This document shows positions 40,332 through 52,239 of a DNA stretch of 64,000 nucleotides, in pieces. Where the stretch lies: the NCBI GenBank assembly GCA_963575645.1, contig OY754469.1:37840753-37904752 (forward strand), given 5' to 3'. Position numbers and translations under genes: made by a program. Numbering within the stretch: the first letter of the stretch is position 1; the number at the start of each line of letters is the position of its first letter. The DNA comes from Xanthostigma xanthostigma (lineage: Eukaryota; Arthropoda; Insecta; Raphidioptera; Raphidiidae). Under the pieces are notes generated by a model. It was not told the origin of the DNA. It saw nothing but the letters and a program-made list of their open reading frames with translations, and ran no database searches.

Positions 40332-41164
40332 ACGGAATCCTTTGAACTAAAATGAGGCAATGTCATAGATTGATGTGAACTATTTAGTTGCCAAATCAAA
40401 AATCAACTCGTAGCGAAACCGGGTTGAAAAGGTAGTTAGATTCTTCAAGTTCTCAGATTAAAGGTTAGTGATTTCAAAACTGAAATCTTAAAATTATATC
40501 GCTATAATATTAAAAATAAAATCGTACCATAATATGCTTCATTTTTTTATTGCTTGAGTCAACAAAACAATTAACAAACAAACTGTTTATAAACAAAAGA
40601 ACATATCACCAACACTTTCGTTTATTTAAATAACATATGAAACGCGCGCTGCACATTCCGTATTGGATGCCAAACGCGAACTGACAGTTAAACGCATATG
40701 AAACAAGAGAGTGTGGTCAATTACGGTGGCCATAATATTACAGGTGAGTCGTGTTGCGGCGCATAATCTGGCCGATTTACCTGTAGTAGGTAACAGGAAC
40801 AGGTGAATCGATATCACTTTCTATGTTATGATGAATCGACCGTCGAGAGCAATGGCATCATATTTCGGAGATGCGCGATTACGAATTCTGATTGCGTATT
40901 GGCATTGTCTTGAATTACAGAACGTAGGTACATTTTGAATATCAGATACTGAAATTCCATAAATAAAGCTATAGTCCAGGGGTGGCGAACCTTTCTATAC
41001 CTGCGTGCCAATTATTTTTAAAAAATTTTAATGTAGCCATAATATGATGTGCCGACAACCAACCAAAGAAAGAAGCCCGCACAAAGCTTATGGAATTTGG
41101 TTCTCGATCAAATTGATGAATAATGGTTTTATTTTATAGTTATTAGTTATTATTTTATTAAATA
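40332..41164. other. No gene seen; hAT end at 40980
   Basis: CCAGGGGTGGCGAACCTTTC near 40977 is a hAT terminus without a visible partner, and ACAAAGCTTATGGAATTTGG near 41080 is a scrap of the ACAAACCTTATGGG family. The rest is featureless. Confidence 0.45.
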
Positions 41165-41755
41165 CTAAAGGATCCCGCACAAACCTTATGGAATTTGGTT
41201 CTCGGTTAAATAATTCGAAAATGGTTTTATTTTATAGTTTAAAGTCACTAAGAAAAAGTGTCCATGGCGCATAGCCTAAAAACCAATAGATTTTTACCTA
41301 CAGATAAGTTTGGCGAGATTTTAGATATAGGAATATCCATTGAATTCACAATCTTAAAAAATCCTAAGCTCTAGAAATATTATGTTTTCGAGTGCGCTGA
41401 ATCCGAATATGATGTTGGGGAATGCCACTGACTGTCACTGAACATTATATTAGTTATAGTTTCATCCCTAAATATATTATAAACAATTCATATATTATAA
41501 CCATAACACACTTGAATAAAGATAACAGCTAGACACTTATGTTAAAAGAGACTGTATGTAAAAATATAAGATAACTGGACACACATTCTATCCGAAACTG
41601 TTGAACAAATTAGAAGTCTGAAATTAAATTTATAAAAATTCTGAATTTCTTATTTATTTAATTATTTTCCCAATCATCCCTAATAATGACATTATTATTT
41701 TTTTATACAGGGTGACACCTTCCAACATTACCTAGCTTTCGACTATTTTTCTATT
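41165..41755. mobile_element. Foldback family copy 3, interrupted
   Basis: 41173-41415 follows the left arm of copies 1 and 2. The match resumes at about 41690 (ATTATTATTTTTTTATACAG, then GACACCTTCCAACATTACC), so about 275 bases have been inserted or replaced between. Confidence 0.6.
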
Positions 41756-42194
41756 TAATATACAACCCCTCTGTCTCAAATATCATTATTTTTGAACAGA
41801 TATTGAAAGTATGTCCTCTATATATAGCAAATTAATTGAAAAATTGCACAACTATTTTATAACAAGCATAAACTTATCAATGTTCTGTTTTTCGTTCTTT
41901 AAAATTCAAAAACACTTTTTCAATCAATACCTATAATTTTTAAACAAGTAACAGACACATTTATACAGTTTTCAGTAAAAATTCTAGTCGTTCTTTTAAG
42001 AAAAATAGTAATTTTAATACCTTTTGATGACATTTTTTATTTTAATTTACTTTATACATAACAACAATACTGAGAAAACAGACAGCATTGGTAAGTTTAT
42101 TTATTTTACTTCCAAATTTTAACAACAATAATTTAACAAAAACAACTTTAAGATTAATAACTTTAACAATAACAAATGTAACAACAATAACTTA

Positions 42195-42300
42195 AAACTT
42201 TTCATATATTGAATCTTCTAGATTCTCCGAAGATGGCATAAACAGTGCCGAAACGTCAGACAATAAAATGCAATAAAAACCTTCAGTATTTGCTTTGTTC
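42195..42300 (+). mobile_element. Possible Penelope-type terminal remnant
   Basis: CCGAAGATGGCATAAACAG then TGCCGAAACGTCAGAC resembles the hammerhead-like segment found in Penelope-type terminal repeats. The element body is gone; this is a broken fossil. Confidence 0.35.
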
Positions 42301-42944
42301 ATCGATCCTATGCCACCAGGATTCTTCCTTTTTAATCTTCCAACATTTGAACAGGATCATCATCTCTCTAAATTATTAGAGTTATCTTTCACAATTATTT
42401 TTGGCGTTGGGTTGCGGTCCGGTCGTTTAGTTGGTTGTACAACTCATCACAAAATCAAGTTTTAAAAAATTGAAACTCCATAACTCGCACATCAAATAAG
42501 ATACCAAAAACTATTAATTTGTAAAATATGCAAAAAACCTAATAATTATAATAAACATCTAACGATAAACAATAATATAAAAATTAATTTATTTTTAGTT
42601 TTAAACATGATAAATATCTACATTATAATAAAGATTTGTTTGTTTTGTAAAATGACATAACAACATGGAATTATTTCAACAAAACAAAAAACGGTTAATT
42701 AAAAACTTAATGACGTTATTAAAACCAGTAGGTATATGTCAATAGTATAATAATACAATATAAGCCGATTTTAATTATAAAAAATAATAATAATATTAAC
42801 TAACTAGGCATCACGTCATTAAATTTATCAATCCGGAAGTTTTTACGCTTTAAAGGTCAGTTAACATGAACTGAAATATTCGTTAAGCATTGTAATGTTC
42901 TATACAAAACGTTTTAGGCACAGATTTTTTAAGTACTAACAACA
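42301..42944. other. No gene seen
   Basis: Very AT-rich; no coding or repeat structure that I can support. Confidence 0.4.
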
Positions 42945-43205
42945 TGGCGTCTAGCGTCCGCCATACTGAATTTTACGTACCGCCATATATAGATATATAC
43001 CCAGTGTCACTCCTGAGATTACGACGAATCAATTGACACCTCGTTTATTAAAATATTGTTGTCTTTTGATTTTTGGCTTCTGACAGTTTGGCCGCTAGTG
43101 TCCGCCGTATTGAATTTTACGTGACGCCATGTACTCAGTGTCACTCCGGAGATTACAACGAATCAACCAACACCTCATTTATCAAAATTGATTGTATTCA
43201 ATAAA
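42945..43205 (+). repeat. Two tandem units of about 135 bp
   Basis: Both units contain GTCCGCC(A/G)TA, TGAATTTTACGT and CAGTGTCACTCC(T/G)GAGATTAC, at about 42945-43080 and 43083-43205. Confidence 0.75.
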
Positions 43206-43304
43206 ACCGTTTAACTTAAAAAAATATCCTTTTTTATATATTTTTCGTATATTATGTATATTAAAAATTTCATTGAAATCCGTTCAGCCGTTTAAGCGTT
43301 AATA

Positions 43305-43467
43305 CAGCATGGATTTCGGTTATAGCGACGATGAAGGGACCACAAAATTCCGTCGCTATATAGAAGGAAAAGTATACTGTAAAACTAAATTCAAGGGACT
43401 TATAAGTGTTACGTCACTATAACCGAAAAGTCGTTACAACTGAAGTCGTTATAAATGAAATCCACTG
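43305..43467. mobile_element. Tigger/mariner-like miniature element (copy 2)
   Basis: CAGCATGGATTTCGGTTATA after TA, ending GAAATCCACTG before TA. Same family as 8928-9086. Confidence 0.78.
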
Positions 43468-43615
43468 TAGTCCGTTCTTATACATGAATTGAAATCTCTG
43501 AAATGTCGACCAATATTATAAACTTGATATCTCAGAAACTACTGAAGTAATTCAAATTTTTTTTCTCACTGCTCGATAAGCGATACCTTATACTTTAAGA
43601 TATGGGTTTTGATAA

Positions 43616-44035
43616 CTAGCGACTCCGGTTTCGTCCGGGTAAAAATCGAAAGTATTCTCAAAAGCTATTTACCTGATTTTATCTGTTTTTTCATTGTTCT
43701 ATAGGTTACCTATATATACTTTGCTTTAGGACATAGCCTATTAAAAATCGAGAGTAGGTACCTATCTAATCTTAGAAACTAGGTACCTATTTAATCGATT
43801 TGAATTTTTTTGTCATTATTCAATAGTTGCTACTACTTTGCTTTAGGACATATAATGTTATAGGACATAATTACTGCTCGACCCGTCTTCATCCGGGTGA
43901 AAATCTGGAAGTATCTCAGAAACTGTACTGAACCCATTTCTATTTTTTTTTCACTGTTCGATACGTGATAGACATACTTTGTTTTAGGACATCTTTTAGC
44001 TTTAAAAGTAGCATCGAGAGAGCTGTGATCATTTT
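43616..44035 (-). mobile_element. Helitron 3' region, partly duplicated
   Basis: On the plus strand CTAGCGACTCCGGTTTCGTC at 43616 is a reversed Helitron 3' end. A second, similar segment (CTGCTCGACCCGTCTTCATC) starts near 43883, with TTTAGGACAT repeated three times. Confidence 0.6.
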
Positions 44036-44244
44036 TAAACTAGGGGTTATTTATAGGTATCCTGCATCCTCCTAAAAAAACAAACATTAATATTTTTAAA
44101 ACAAATAATTCTTAATACTAGGTATATAAAAAAATGAGAATTCCATAACAGTCTCTATACCAGTCAAATTTAAAAATCGAAATTATTTGTATGTAGGTAG
44201 CATATACCTATTATATAAGAAATTAATCCCATTACTTTTATGTT

Positions 44245-44780
44245 ATTATTATTATTATTATTATCCTACCCTAGCACTGGCTATGCCAAGTTGGGTAGGT
44301 TAATTCCAAAGAAAGTTTATTTTATTTTGATCTTAAATGTATAATTATTATTGGAATAAATTATTTCTAATTCTAATTATTATTATTAGTATTATTAAAT
44401 TTAGGTAAAAGCCGCAAAGCCATACAATAATAAATAACAACTAGTTACAAAAATCAAAAATTAGAATCTAAAATAAATAATAGAGCAGTAATAAATTGAT
44501 CAAAATAAAATATACAATAGAACAGATATAGGAAATAGAAAATGTTTATCATACATTTCTTGAAGCAAGAACATTTTACAATTTTTTCTAAAATTTGTAA
44601 GAGATGGTGAATTACGAATGTGTGGCGGTATTTCGTTCCACAATTTACAGCAAAATATAAAAAATGAACTTGCTCCGAGACTGGTTCTGCTATATGGTAT
44701 CATAAGTTTATCATTTCGGGTATTATAGTTATGATATGTTGATAAAAATTTTATTCTACTACTCATCTATTCTACTATTC
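44245..44780 (-). mobile_element. LINE 3' end with reverse transcriptase C terminus
   Basis: Minus-strand frame 44766-44500 reads HNYNTRN, PYSRTSLGASSFF and LWNEIPPHIRNS..LTNFRK, the C-terminal tail common to Jockey/CR1-like LINE polymerases. Toward 44245 come the hairpin CCTACCC...GGGTAGG and an ATA-rich tail. 5'-truncated, typical of LINE insertion. Confidence 0.82.
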
Positions 44781-44789
44781 ATCTATGTT

Positions 44790-45763
44790 ATAAACCTCGT
44801 TTAAAAAAAATCTTTTACGACTATAGACAAGAGCCGTGAACTGAATGCATTGTTCAGAATCATTGTTCTTTTTTATGCATAATAATATAAGAAAGAAAAG
44901 ATTCAGTGGTACAACAATTACGAAAGAGATCATAGAGATGATGAGTTGTTAAATAAAAATGTGATAGATGAAGGTTGCATCGGCAATGGTGTCAATTTGT
45001 TGCAACTATATAAAAAACTACAAAGTGGTCACAAAATGCATTGTTAGGGTGAACTAGAGTTTACTAGATTCTACAAAGTATATACCGCAATCGTCCACCA
45101 TTTTGGGACGAACGATTTAAGTATTAAAACTTTTTGCTCACCCTGCTATCAAATAGCTGTTTTTCATTTTTGAAATGACCATTTCGCGCTAGTGCGTAAA
45201 CTAAAACAAAAAAATGCAATCTTATCAATTCAAAAGTAATACCCAAATTAAGAGACCTGTAGGTATCAGTTATCGTTTAATTCTATAAGATGAACAGAGA
45301 TAGTAAATCGAGACAAAACGGGCGTAGTTTTTGCGTAAACAGTCCAAATTAAATGCAATAGGTATGGCCGAGACACAATATAACAGCTGTCAAATATAGG
45401 TATATTATTATGAAGTGAAAATCAGCTATTTTATAGGAAGGATGTGGTATCTTGAACATGCTTTTATGACTTGTGTGACTGTTAAAACTCGTGTGCACAG
45501 CTTGTACATAAAATAATAGATTATCATTCAAATATTTGATTAACGTCTGAATAGAACTCTTCAAATAAATAAAATTATCGACCATTTTTTTTCAGACTAT
45601 ATATTGACAAAAATAATAAAATTATAAATCAATATTTCACTAGATGACGTTCGATCTGGATTTGGATCTTCTTCAGAAAAATTTTGTTTTATTTATGTGA
45701 CTAGATTATCATTATTAAAATAAGAAGTTTCACTTCCACCGAATGTGACCATGGCGCACCTAA
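44790..45763. other. No gene seen; half-copy of a palindromic repeat
   Basis: 45549-45650 (GTCTGAATAGAACTCTTCAA...) is a single arm of the 38784 palindrome family, ending close to its symmetry centre. The rest is AT-rich and unassigned. Confidence 0.5.
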
Positions 45764-46491
45764 TCTATACTAATATATAAAGCTGAAGAGTTTGTTTGTT
45801 TGTTTGAACGCGATAATCTCAGGAACTACTGATTCAAATTGAAAAAAAATTTTTTTGTTGGATAGCCGATTTATCGAGGAAGGCTATAGGCTATATAATA
45901 TCACGCTACGACCAATACGAGCGGAGCATAAATGGAAAATGTTACAAAATGTATCTCAAAAATGAGCTTCTATTTAGGTGAAATGCCGTAACTAAATATA
46001 CCAATATTAGCCTAGCACATCAGAAGTCCGAATAGCTCAGTCGGTAGAGTACGTGACTCTTGATATCAGGGCCGTAAGTTCGAGCCCCACGTTAGGCGAA
46101 TAAATTTTTATTTTTTTTTATTTTCTACATTACTTTCTTTTATTTACGACTAATTAAAATTAAATAAATTTAATCAGTAACTCATTTGAGAACTGTTATA
46201 ACTATAGGGACCTATATAAAAATAATTTTCCTACAGTGTTTTCAATTAAATATTTATTATATTTTATTAATTCCAATAATTATTGATTTAAAAGAAATTT
46301 ATTATCTATATAGGTACTAAAAAATATAATTACTGCTTTTTAACGACAAAAACTTTTGAACGGTAACTCCGATCATCATGAAATTTGGACACAACATTCA
46401 TCACGGTAAACTAAGATGAATGTGCGTACTCATGTCCCTCCCTTCCCTATTTGTTCTTTTGCACCCGCGTGAAACCGGGCGGGACTGCTAG
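45764..46491 (+). mobile_element. Helitron with tRNA-Lys-like insert, complete ends
   Basis: 5' TCTATACTAATATATAAAGC after A; 3' CGCGTGAAACCGGGCGGGAC then CTAG followed by T. No Rep/helicase coding, so non-autonomous. Carries the tRNA-like block at 46026-46098. Confidence 0.9.
46026..46098 (+). pseudogene. tRNA-Lys(CTT)-like sequence inside Helitron
   Basis: TAGCTCAGTCGGTAGAG (A box), GACTCTTGATATC around a CTT anticodon position, and AGTTCGAGCCCCACG (B box). Length about 73. The acceptor stem pairs poorly (GTCCGAA/GTTAGGC), so a functional tRNA is unlikely. Confidence 0.82.
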
Positions 46492-46499
46492 TCGTATAT

Positions 46500-47394
46500 A
46501 AATGTTAAACTCATAACTTAGTACTGAACTATTTTTCCAGTTTTTAAAGCACAGTGGCGCCACCGAAGATACGCAAAAGGCGCATAGAATTTTCACTTAA
46601 AGAGACGTGGTCATTAATATAACTTAAAATGTACTTTCACACTCTGTATTTATATTATTATTGTTTATTAACTTGTGCCTAACGTATGCTTTAACACTTA
46701 GTAATTACCAATTTGCATTTCTAGCCATTGAATGACTTATTGCATCATAGAATGTCAAATCATCTAAGAAATGATAATGACATTTGTATACATAGTATTT
46801 TATCGATTGCCCGTTGCTTTTTAGTGTATATGCCATAATGCACATACACTATTGACGTCGGTCGAATGGAATGATGAAAAACCCTTTGGTAAAAAGTGTG
46901 TGCGTGTCAGCTCCGACGCACGAATTGAGTTTACTCCTTAGATACGCTGTGTAATGTATTCCATCTCATTCTTTCGCACGTTAAATCCTACAGATATATA
47001 TGTTTGTCTCTTTTGAAGCGGACGAGCGTAACGCACACTTGAAGCGGCGGGGCGTAACGCTTCACCACTTGATTTTACTACTCATAAAATTTCCGTACCG
47101 GACCTTATAACTCAAAATCGTTTCTTAAGGAATAAGCTCCAATAAACTCCAAAAAAGTGTTGTTAAAATTCAAGTGAAATCGGCCCGACAGGACCGGATT
47201 TACAAATTTTGTGAAAAAACTAGTTCGCGGATACGGATTTACTATACCTGAAGAGTAGATATTATATTTAATTTGGTGCAGATGTTGAATTGATGATAAT
47301 AATAATATGACAGTTAAGAAAAAAAATATTTGAAGGGATTTATTAAGGCGTTAAATTTTTTGTTTTGCCCAAAAACAAACTTTAAATCAAAATC
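46500..47394. other. No gene seen
   Basis: A short direct repeat of GAAGCGG(A/C)GRGCGTAACGC occurs near 47017-47065. Nothing else is recognisable. Confidence 0.4.
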
Positions 47395-47720
47395 CTCTTG
47401 GTTTCTGGGCTTGTATGCCGTGGTCCATTGGTTTACTACCTGACGTTTCGTCTACAACTGCGGTAGACATTATCAAAGGCGATGTGGTGGCGCGCGAAGT
47501 GTCCTTCTAGGCTGCTCACAGGTAAGTGTGTCGACAAGTGTGGTACTTCCGTCTTTTATAGCCAACGTGCTCGTGTTCTCTACTCGGTCGTAGTATGCTC
47601 TTCTGTGATTGGTCGTTCCATTCAGTGGGTTGCTATTGCACAGTGCTGGTGTCCACGTTTTACTTAGAGTTAAACTTTTGACTCTAAGTAAAACCTGGCC
47701 TACACACTTGAACAAACTTA
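47395..47720 (-). mobile_element. Possible Penelope-type terminal remnant
   Basis: Minus strand reads TTGATAATGTCTACCGCAG then TTGTAGACGAAACGTCAGG, a hammerhead-like layout (stem TGTCTAC/GTAGAC, then GAAACGTC). A 10-bp palindrome ACTTAGAGT..ACTCTAAGT lies near 47662-47690. Fossil, no polymerase coding left. Confidence 0.4.
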
Positions 47721-48453
47721 TATTTCATATATTAAAGCCACACAGATTTTGTATTAACAAATAGGTACACTATACTGTCGGCAGGGTTTGGCACTGCGAC
47801 CCGAATTGTTTTTTTTATTTTTCAATACAATGACGCTATCTGAATGACCCGCAGGGTATGCATATAATTTAGATACGTCCCAAATACTTCAAGATCACTT
47901 TCCAAACAGACAAAATTGTTGAAGAAGATTTTTATGCGTCTATTATAATTGATAGTGTCGCTGAGCACATTTCGTCACGTAAAATTCAGAAAAATCAGAT
48001 TGGCGGACAATAGAGACCATATTGTCAAAAACCAAAAATGAAAAGTTAGCAAAACAATATATACCTATATACAGATCCTGCGAAAATTATTCAGCATTTC
48101 ATAAATTGCTTTGGCTGTCGAACAACTTGCATTGATTATATGTAGATGTATGGAAACAGAAGATACATATTATGGAAAACTAATACCTTAATTAATTATT
48201 AATTATCACAACATTAGCTATAATAATGTAATAGATCCGCCCTCGTCATCATCCGTTAAGCATTTGTTTAACCTTGATATAATGAGTAACAAAAAAAAAA
48301 ACAGATTTTGTTTATAAATTATTATTATTCGATGTATTTGATGATAAACAGAATACCTACAATCTACATACAATACAATAGAGGTGTATAATTAACCAAT
48401 TGTTAAAACTAGTTCATTTAAATTAATCAAAACTTATCCAAAATGCATGAAGC
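47721..48453. other. No gene seen
   Basis: AT-rich intergenic sequence without recognisable features. Confidence 0.4.
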
Positions 48454-48457
48454 TTAA

Positions 48458-48879
48458 GAGTATTCGTCCCTGCAAATACCCCCTGCACCCTTCATTTCAA
48501 ATCTTTTCCCCTCGCCTAAAAACGGTTCGCGCTCTCCCGACGCTATTTTTAAAGCTAGATGGTTCTGGTAAACGCCAAATGAAAGACAAAGAATCAGACT
48601 ACAGATCCTTCAGGCGAATTTTTTGGCAAAAAAAATCCTGAAAAAACTTACAATCTTTTGAAAAAAATAATAAGCTACGTAATATTTCACACGTAGGCGA
48701 AACTGTTTTTCAAAAAATTCGCCTGAAGGATCTGTAGTCTGATTCTTTGTCTTTCATTTGGCGTTTACCAGAGCCCTCTAGCTTTAAAAATAGCGTCGGG
48801 AGAGCGCGAACCGTTTTTAGGCGAGGGGAAAAGATTTAAGATGAAGGGTGCAGGGGGTATTTTGCAGGGACGAATACTC
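48458..48879. mobile_element. TTAA-flanked foldback element
   Basis: Arms of about 185 bases start GAGTATTCGTCCCTGC; TTAA lies on both sides (48454-48457, 48880-48883). TTAA duplication is used by piggyBac and Kolobok transposons. The arms differ at only a few positions. Confidence 0.88.
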
Positions 48880-48959
48880 TTAAGTAACACACATTTTTAT
48901 GGAAGTGATAATAAAAAATAATGAAGCTATTTTCGTAGGTGGATAAGCTTACGTCAAAT

Positions 48960-49512
48960 CAGAGCCGGACTGACGTATGGAATGAGCCTGGGCCAGGGGC
49001 CTCGAGCTTCTAAGAGGGCCTCGTAGTTTTCTAAGTACGAACAAATTAACCCACCACATAACTCGGGGTGTTTAAACCATAAGCACGCAATCGCACATGA
49101 CTCGGGTAATAGCACTGTTATTTATTTATAAAAACTAAACAGTAAACTCATAAACTCAAACTAAGCACATAATAAAATGAAACTTATACGTTAATACTAT
49201 TTTTCTGTAAGTAAGAGTCATTAATTCAAAATACGCGCTTAAGAATGTCGAAGGTAACGATTTTTATTTGTTTACTTTTTGCCTTGCGAATGATCGGTTT
49301 TGAAATCATACTCGTAGATGATTCGTTTCAAAAAAGATGAGACGAAAATGTATGTAACTATTTTGTCAAAAAATTAATTATATACAACAAATAAAATCTT
49401 TGTAATTTTAAATGTTTTATTCAAAGAAAATAATATCCTAAAAAAAATTCCTTGCAAGGGACCTCACACGCTCAAGTGCCCAAGGGCCTCTATAGTCATT
49501 AATCCGGCTCTG
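48960..49512. mobile_element. hAT-like element, CAGAGCCGGA ends
   Basis: Ends CAGAGCCGGACTGACG / ATTAATCCGGCTCTG; flanks CGTCAAAT / CGTCAACT (7 of 8 alike). No transposase frame. Confidence 0.87.
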
Positions 49513-50807
49513 CGTCAACTATATTGCTCCAAAACAAAAAAAAAAACGAAAGGGTTGGTTTACATTATAATATTATTTGTTTATGTATGAGAAATAATAT
49601 GCACTGTTCAAAATCCAAAAAAAATGATACGTGAACGTGGATCAGCGTTGCCAGTTTTTTTTTTTTTGCCAAGTCGGTATTTTGGAACTCTTTGAGTGAA
49701 AACAGCGGGATTCTTTCGTCGAAAGCGGGACATAGTAAAAAAACGTATATAATCAGAAGTTTTCAAATACCTATTTATCTTTTTATTTGAATTAAAATTA
49801 CGTTTACGTGACAATAGATAGCAAAAATAGCCATAGAAAATGTATTTTAATAAAAATATAATATTTTAAATCAGATTTATTCCATCGTTGAATAATTGAG
49901 TCTAATTCGTCTTCAGAATAAAAAAAAAAAAAAACAGAAATCAAAATCAAAAAAGTTTTATTCATTAGAAAATCATGGCGTTTCAAACAATAGTCTGTGG
50001 AGTGAGTGTTACAAATTGCAACTTGCAACTGACAATAAGAGAATAATTATTTATAAGAATTACTAATTCATGATATTTTTGTGAAGATTTAACTTCTTTT
50101 AAAGTTATCCCTGAAAAGCGGGACTGAGCCTGTCCCGCGAGGGACATTTAATTTTGATTTAAAAATCGGGACGTCTGGCAACGCTGACGTGGATACTATT
50201 TTTCTGAAAATTTTGTTATGCTCCAAATTATATTGGCAAACTATTTTCGCTCTTAATAATCATTTATAAAATGCTTCGCGGGCCGGACAATGGTCTACTG
50301 CGGGCTGAATCCGGCCCGCGGGCCGCCATTTGCCCAGATCTGTTATAGGCCATTCACACTAACCTATTTACGAGTTTATACAGCAGACTAAAGTATGTCA
50401 CACCCAATTCGCTTTATAGCATGTCAATTGTTGTTGGACAAATTGATGTTCATAAACTAACAATTATCGTTATATTATTGTACAATGCAATATTTTTATA
50501 GTGACAAAACAACATCGAACGGACTTCAACTATTATCTGGCTCAACGAACCATGACCTTTCTGAATATCATTTGCAGTAAGGTACTAAAATAGTTAGGAG
50601 TCAGTCAGTATTCTAGTACGGTGCGCTTAACCCCTTCGGACCTGAATTTTATATTTATAACACAAAATATTTTTTATTTTGGGTGTAATTAAGATATATT
50701 CAGTGAAAAACTAAATTTAACATTTACAGAATTTGGAAAATCCTGTCCATTAAAATTGACAATCTAGGTAAAAAAAATATTTTTACGGTAATCATTAGCA
50801 TATGATG
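49513..50807. other. No gene seen; hAT scrap at 50278
   Basis: 50278-50335 (GCGGGCCGGACAATGG...CGGCCCGCGGGCC) is a decayed CGGCCCGCG-type hAT end. GGTATTTTGGAACTC / AGCGGGAC segments around 49670-50180 form a weak, spaced repeat pair. Otherwise AT-rich. Confidence 0.45.
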
Positions 50808-51244
50808 ATAGATAGATAGATTTATTTCAAGAATAGCATAAAAGCTGTGAAATATGTCAATATATACATTACATATATAATAATTAAAATACAGATAAAA
50901 TTAGAACTCGTCAATACAATAAAGACATTTTTCTATTAAATATATTTTCAATTGTCTTTTAAAGGTGATAGCGGCAGGTCTTTAATTTTACTAGGAACTT
51001 TGTTGAAAATGTCCACTAAATTAAAATTTACATTATTTCGATACATAGAGGATTTTGGCAGTGGAGTACGCAGGTTGCCAGCTCGTCTGGTGTTCTTATT
51101 GTGTATCGAAATATTTGTATTTAAATAATTTGAATGTGATTTCACAAACACAGACACTTCATAAACATACATCGAATAAAAAGTTAATATTTTATATTTT
51201 TTAAAATAAGGTTTACATGAAGTTCGTGGACTGAGCTTAAACAA
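50808..51244 (-). mobile_element. LINE 3' end with reverse transcriptase C terminus
   Basis: Minus-strand frame 51244-50948 reads RTSCKPYFKKYKILTFYSMY, NTRRAGNLRTPLPKSS and FNKVPSKIKDLPLS, the tail of a LINE polymerase. A GATA microsatellite at 50812-50830 is its 3' tail. 5'-truncated. Confidence 0.82.
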
Positions 51245-51589
51245 TGTTTAATTACTTTTTAAGTGTAATTAGTAAAGTTCACATCACAAAAATTAATACA
51301 AATATTCGCACCAGAAATAAAGATTATAATAGTTGGCAAAACCAAAAGTGCACATCCCGCAAGTTTTCCACTGTATGATAAAAAAATAACAATTAAAAAA
51401 TATTTTTAATAAATTTAAAAAGATTTAAAAATTTAAAGAAATAAATAATTAAAAATTGAAAAAATATTTTTTTTTTAAGTTTGCAAAAATAAAAAAAATT
51501 AAGAACTATACATAATATAATATATAATTAATATCAAGTGGAATAAAATAAAACAAAATAAAAAGAAAAAAAAAAGAAAAAATTCAATG

Positions 51590-51662
51590 ATATCGTAAGG
51601 AATCGAACCCAGGACCTTGCCCTTGGGGATCCAACGGCATAACCATTACACCACGGCTGCCT
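51590..51662 (-). pseudogene. tRNA-like sequence inside unclassified element (copy 1)
   Basis: GTGGTGTAATGGTTATGCC (A-box region) and CTGGGTTCGATTCC (B box) at tRNA spacing. The isotype is unclear (Gln- or Gly-like A box) and stems are degraded. Confidence 0.75.
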
Positions 51663-51917
51663 AATACATGTAGTGGTGTTATCACGGTATACAAGTGTAG
51701 CACTTGTTTTATGGATTACACTATATTTACACCGCAATTATTAATATATTGTTTTTAATTAGCTGTCAAAAATAATAAAAAATAAAACTGTTTATAAAAA
51801 TTAAACTACTGAACACATTTTAGTGAATTTAAATAGGGTTCTGGTCTGATAGTAAACAAAGTGAATAAAATATAACCCAAGGCAATCCGACCAAAATTGC
51901 GATCTGTAGAGTCGTGA

Positions 51918-51999
51918 CGTACGTACATACGTACATACGTACATACGTACATACGTACATACGTACATACGTACATACGTACATACGTACATACGTACA
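51918..51999. repeat. ACGTACAT microsatellite
   Basis: About ten 8-base units of ACATACGT. The sister element at 63290-63320 has only a short precursor, so the array expanded after copying. It creates ORFs with MYVCTYVR repeats that are not genes. Confidence 0.95.
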
Positions 52000-52239
52000 G
52001 ACCAACCGACAACTGCTGTTTGTGATTTTCAATTACAATTTTAATAGTATTTATGAACTCAAATTGATTTAAAAATGGTTCTATTTTATAGATTAGAATC
52101 TCCTCTTTTCAAAAAGCTTCAATTTGAATGGATTTCGTGTGAAATTAACTTAGATATAACTTCTTATATGAACGAAAGTCAGCTCTGACGCACAAAGCGA
52201 TAATAAAGCACATACCGCTAGTTTAGCGGTATGTGCAAT

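Larger units (their letters stand above)
51329..52236 (-). mobile_element. Unclassified tRNA-bearing element, copy 1
   Basis: Reverse complement of 63057-63902 over its whole length. It begins (minus strand) with the perfect palindrome GCACATACCGCTAAACTAGC... at 52208-52236 and ends with CACTTTTGGTTTTGCCAAC. It contains a tRNA-like sequence and an expanded ACGTACAT microsatellite. No coding seen; no obvious target duplication. Confidence 0.82.

Noticed and set aside
46026-46098. Functional tRNA-Lys gene
   Set aside because: The acceptor stem does not pair well, and the same sequence is spread inside Helitrons, so I call it a tRNA-derived pseudogene.
51801-52032. Open frames with MYVCTYVR repeats
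   Set aside because: All three frames are open because the 8-base microsatellite reads through; not a gene.
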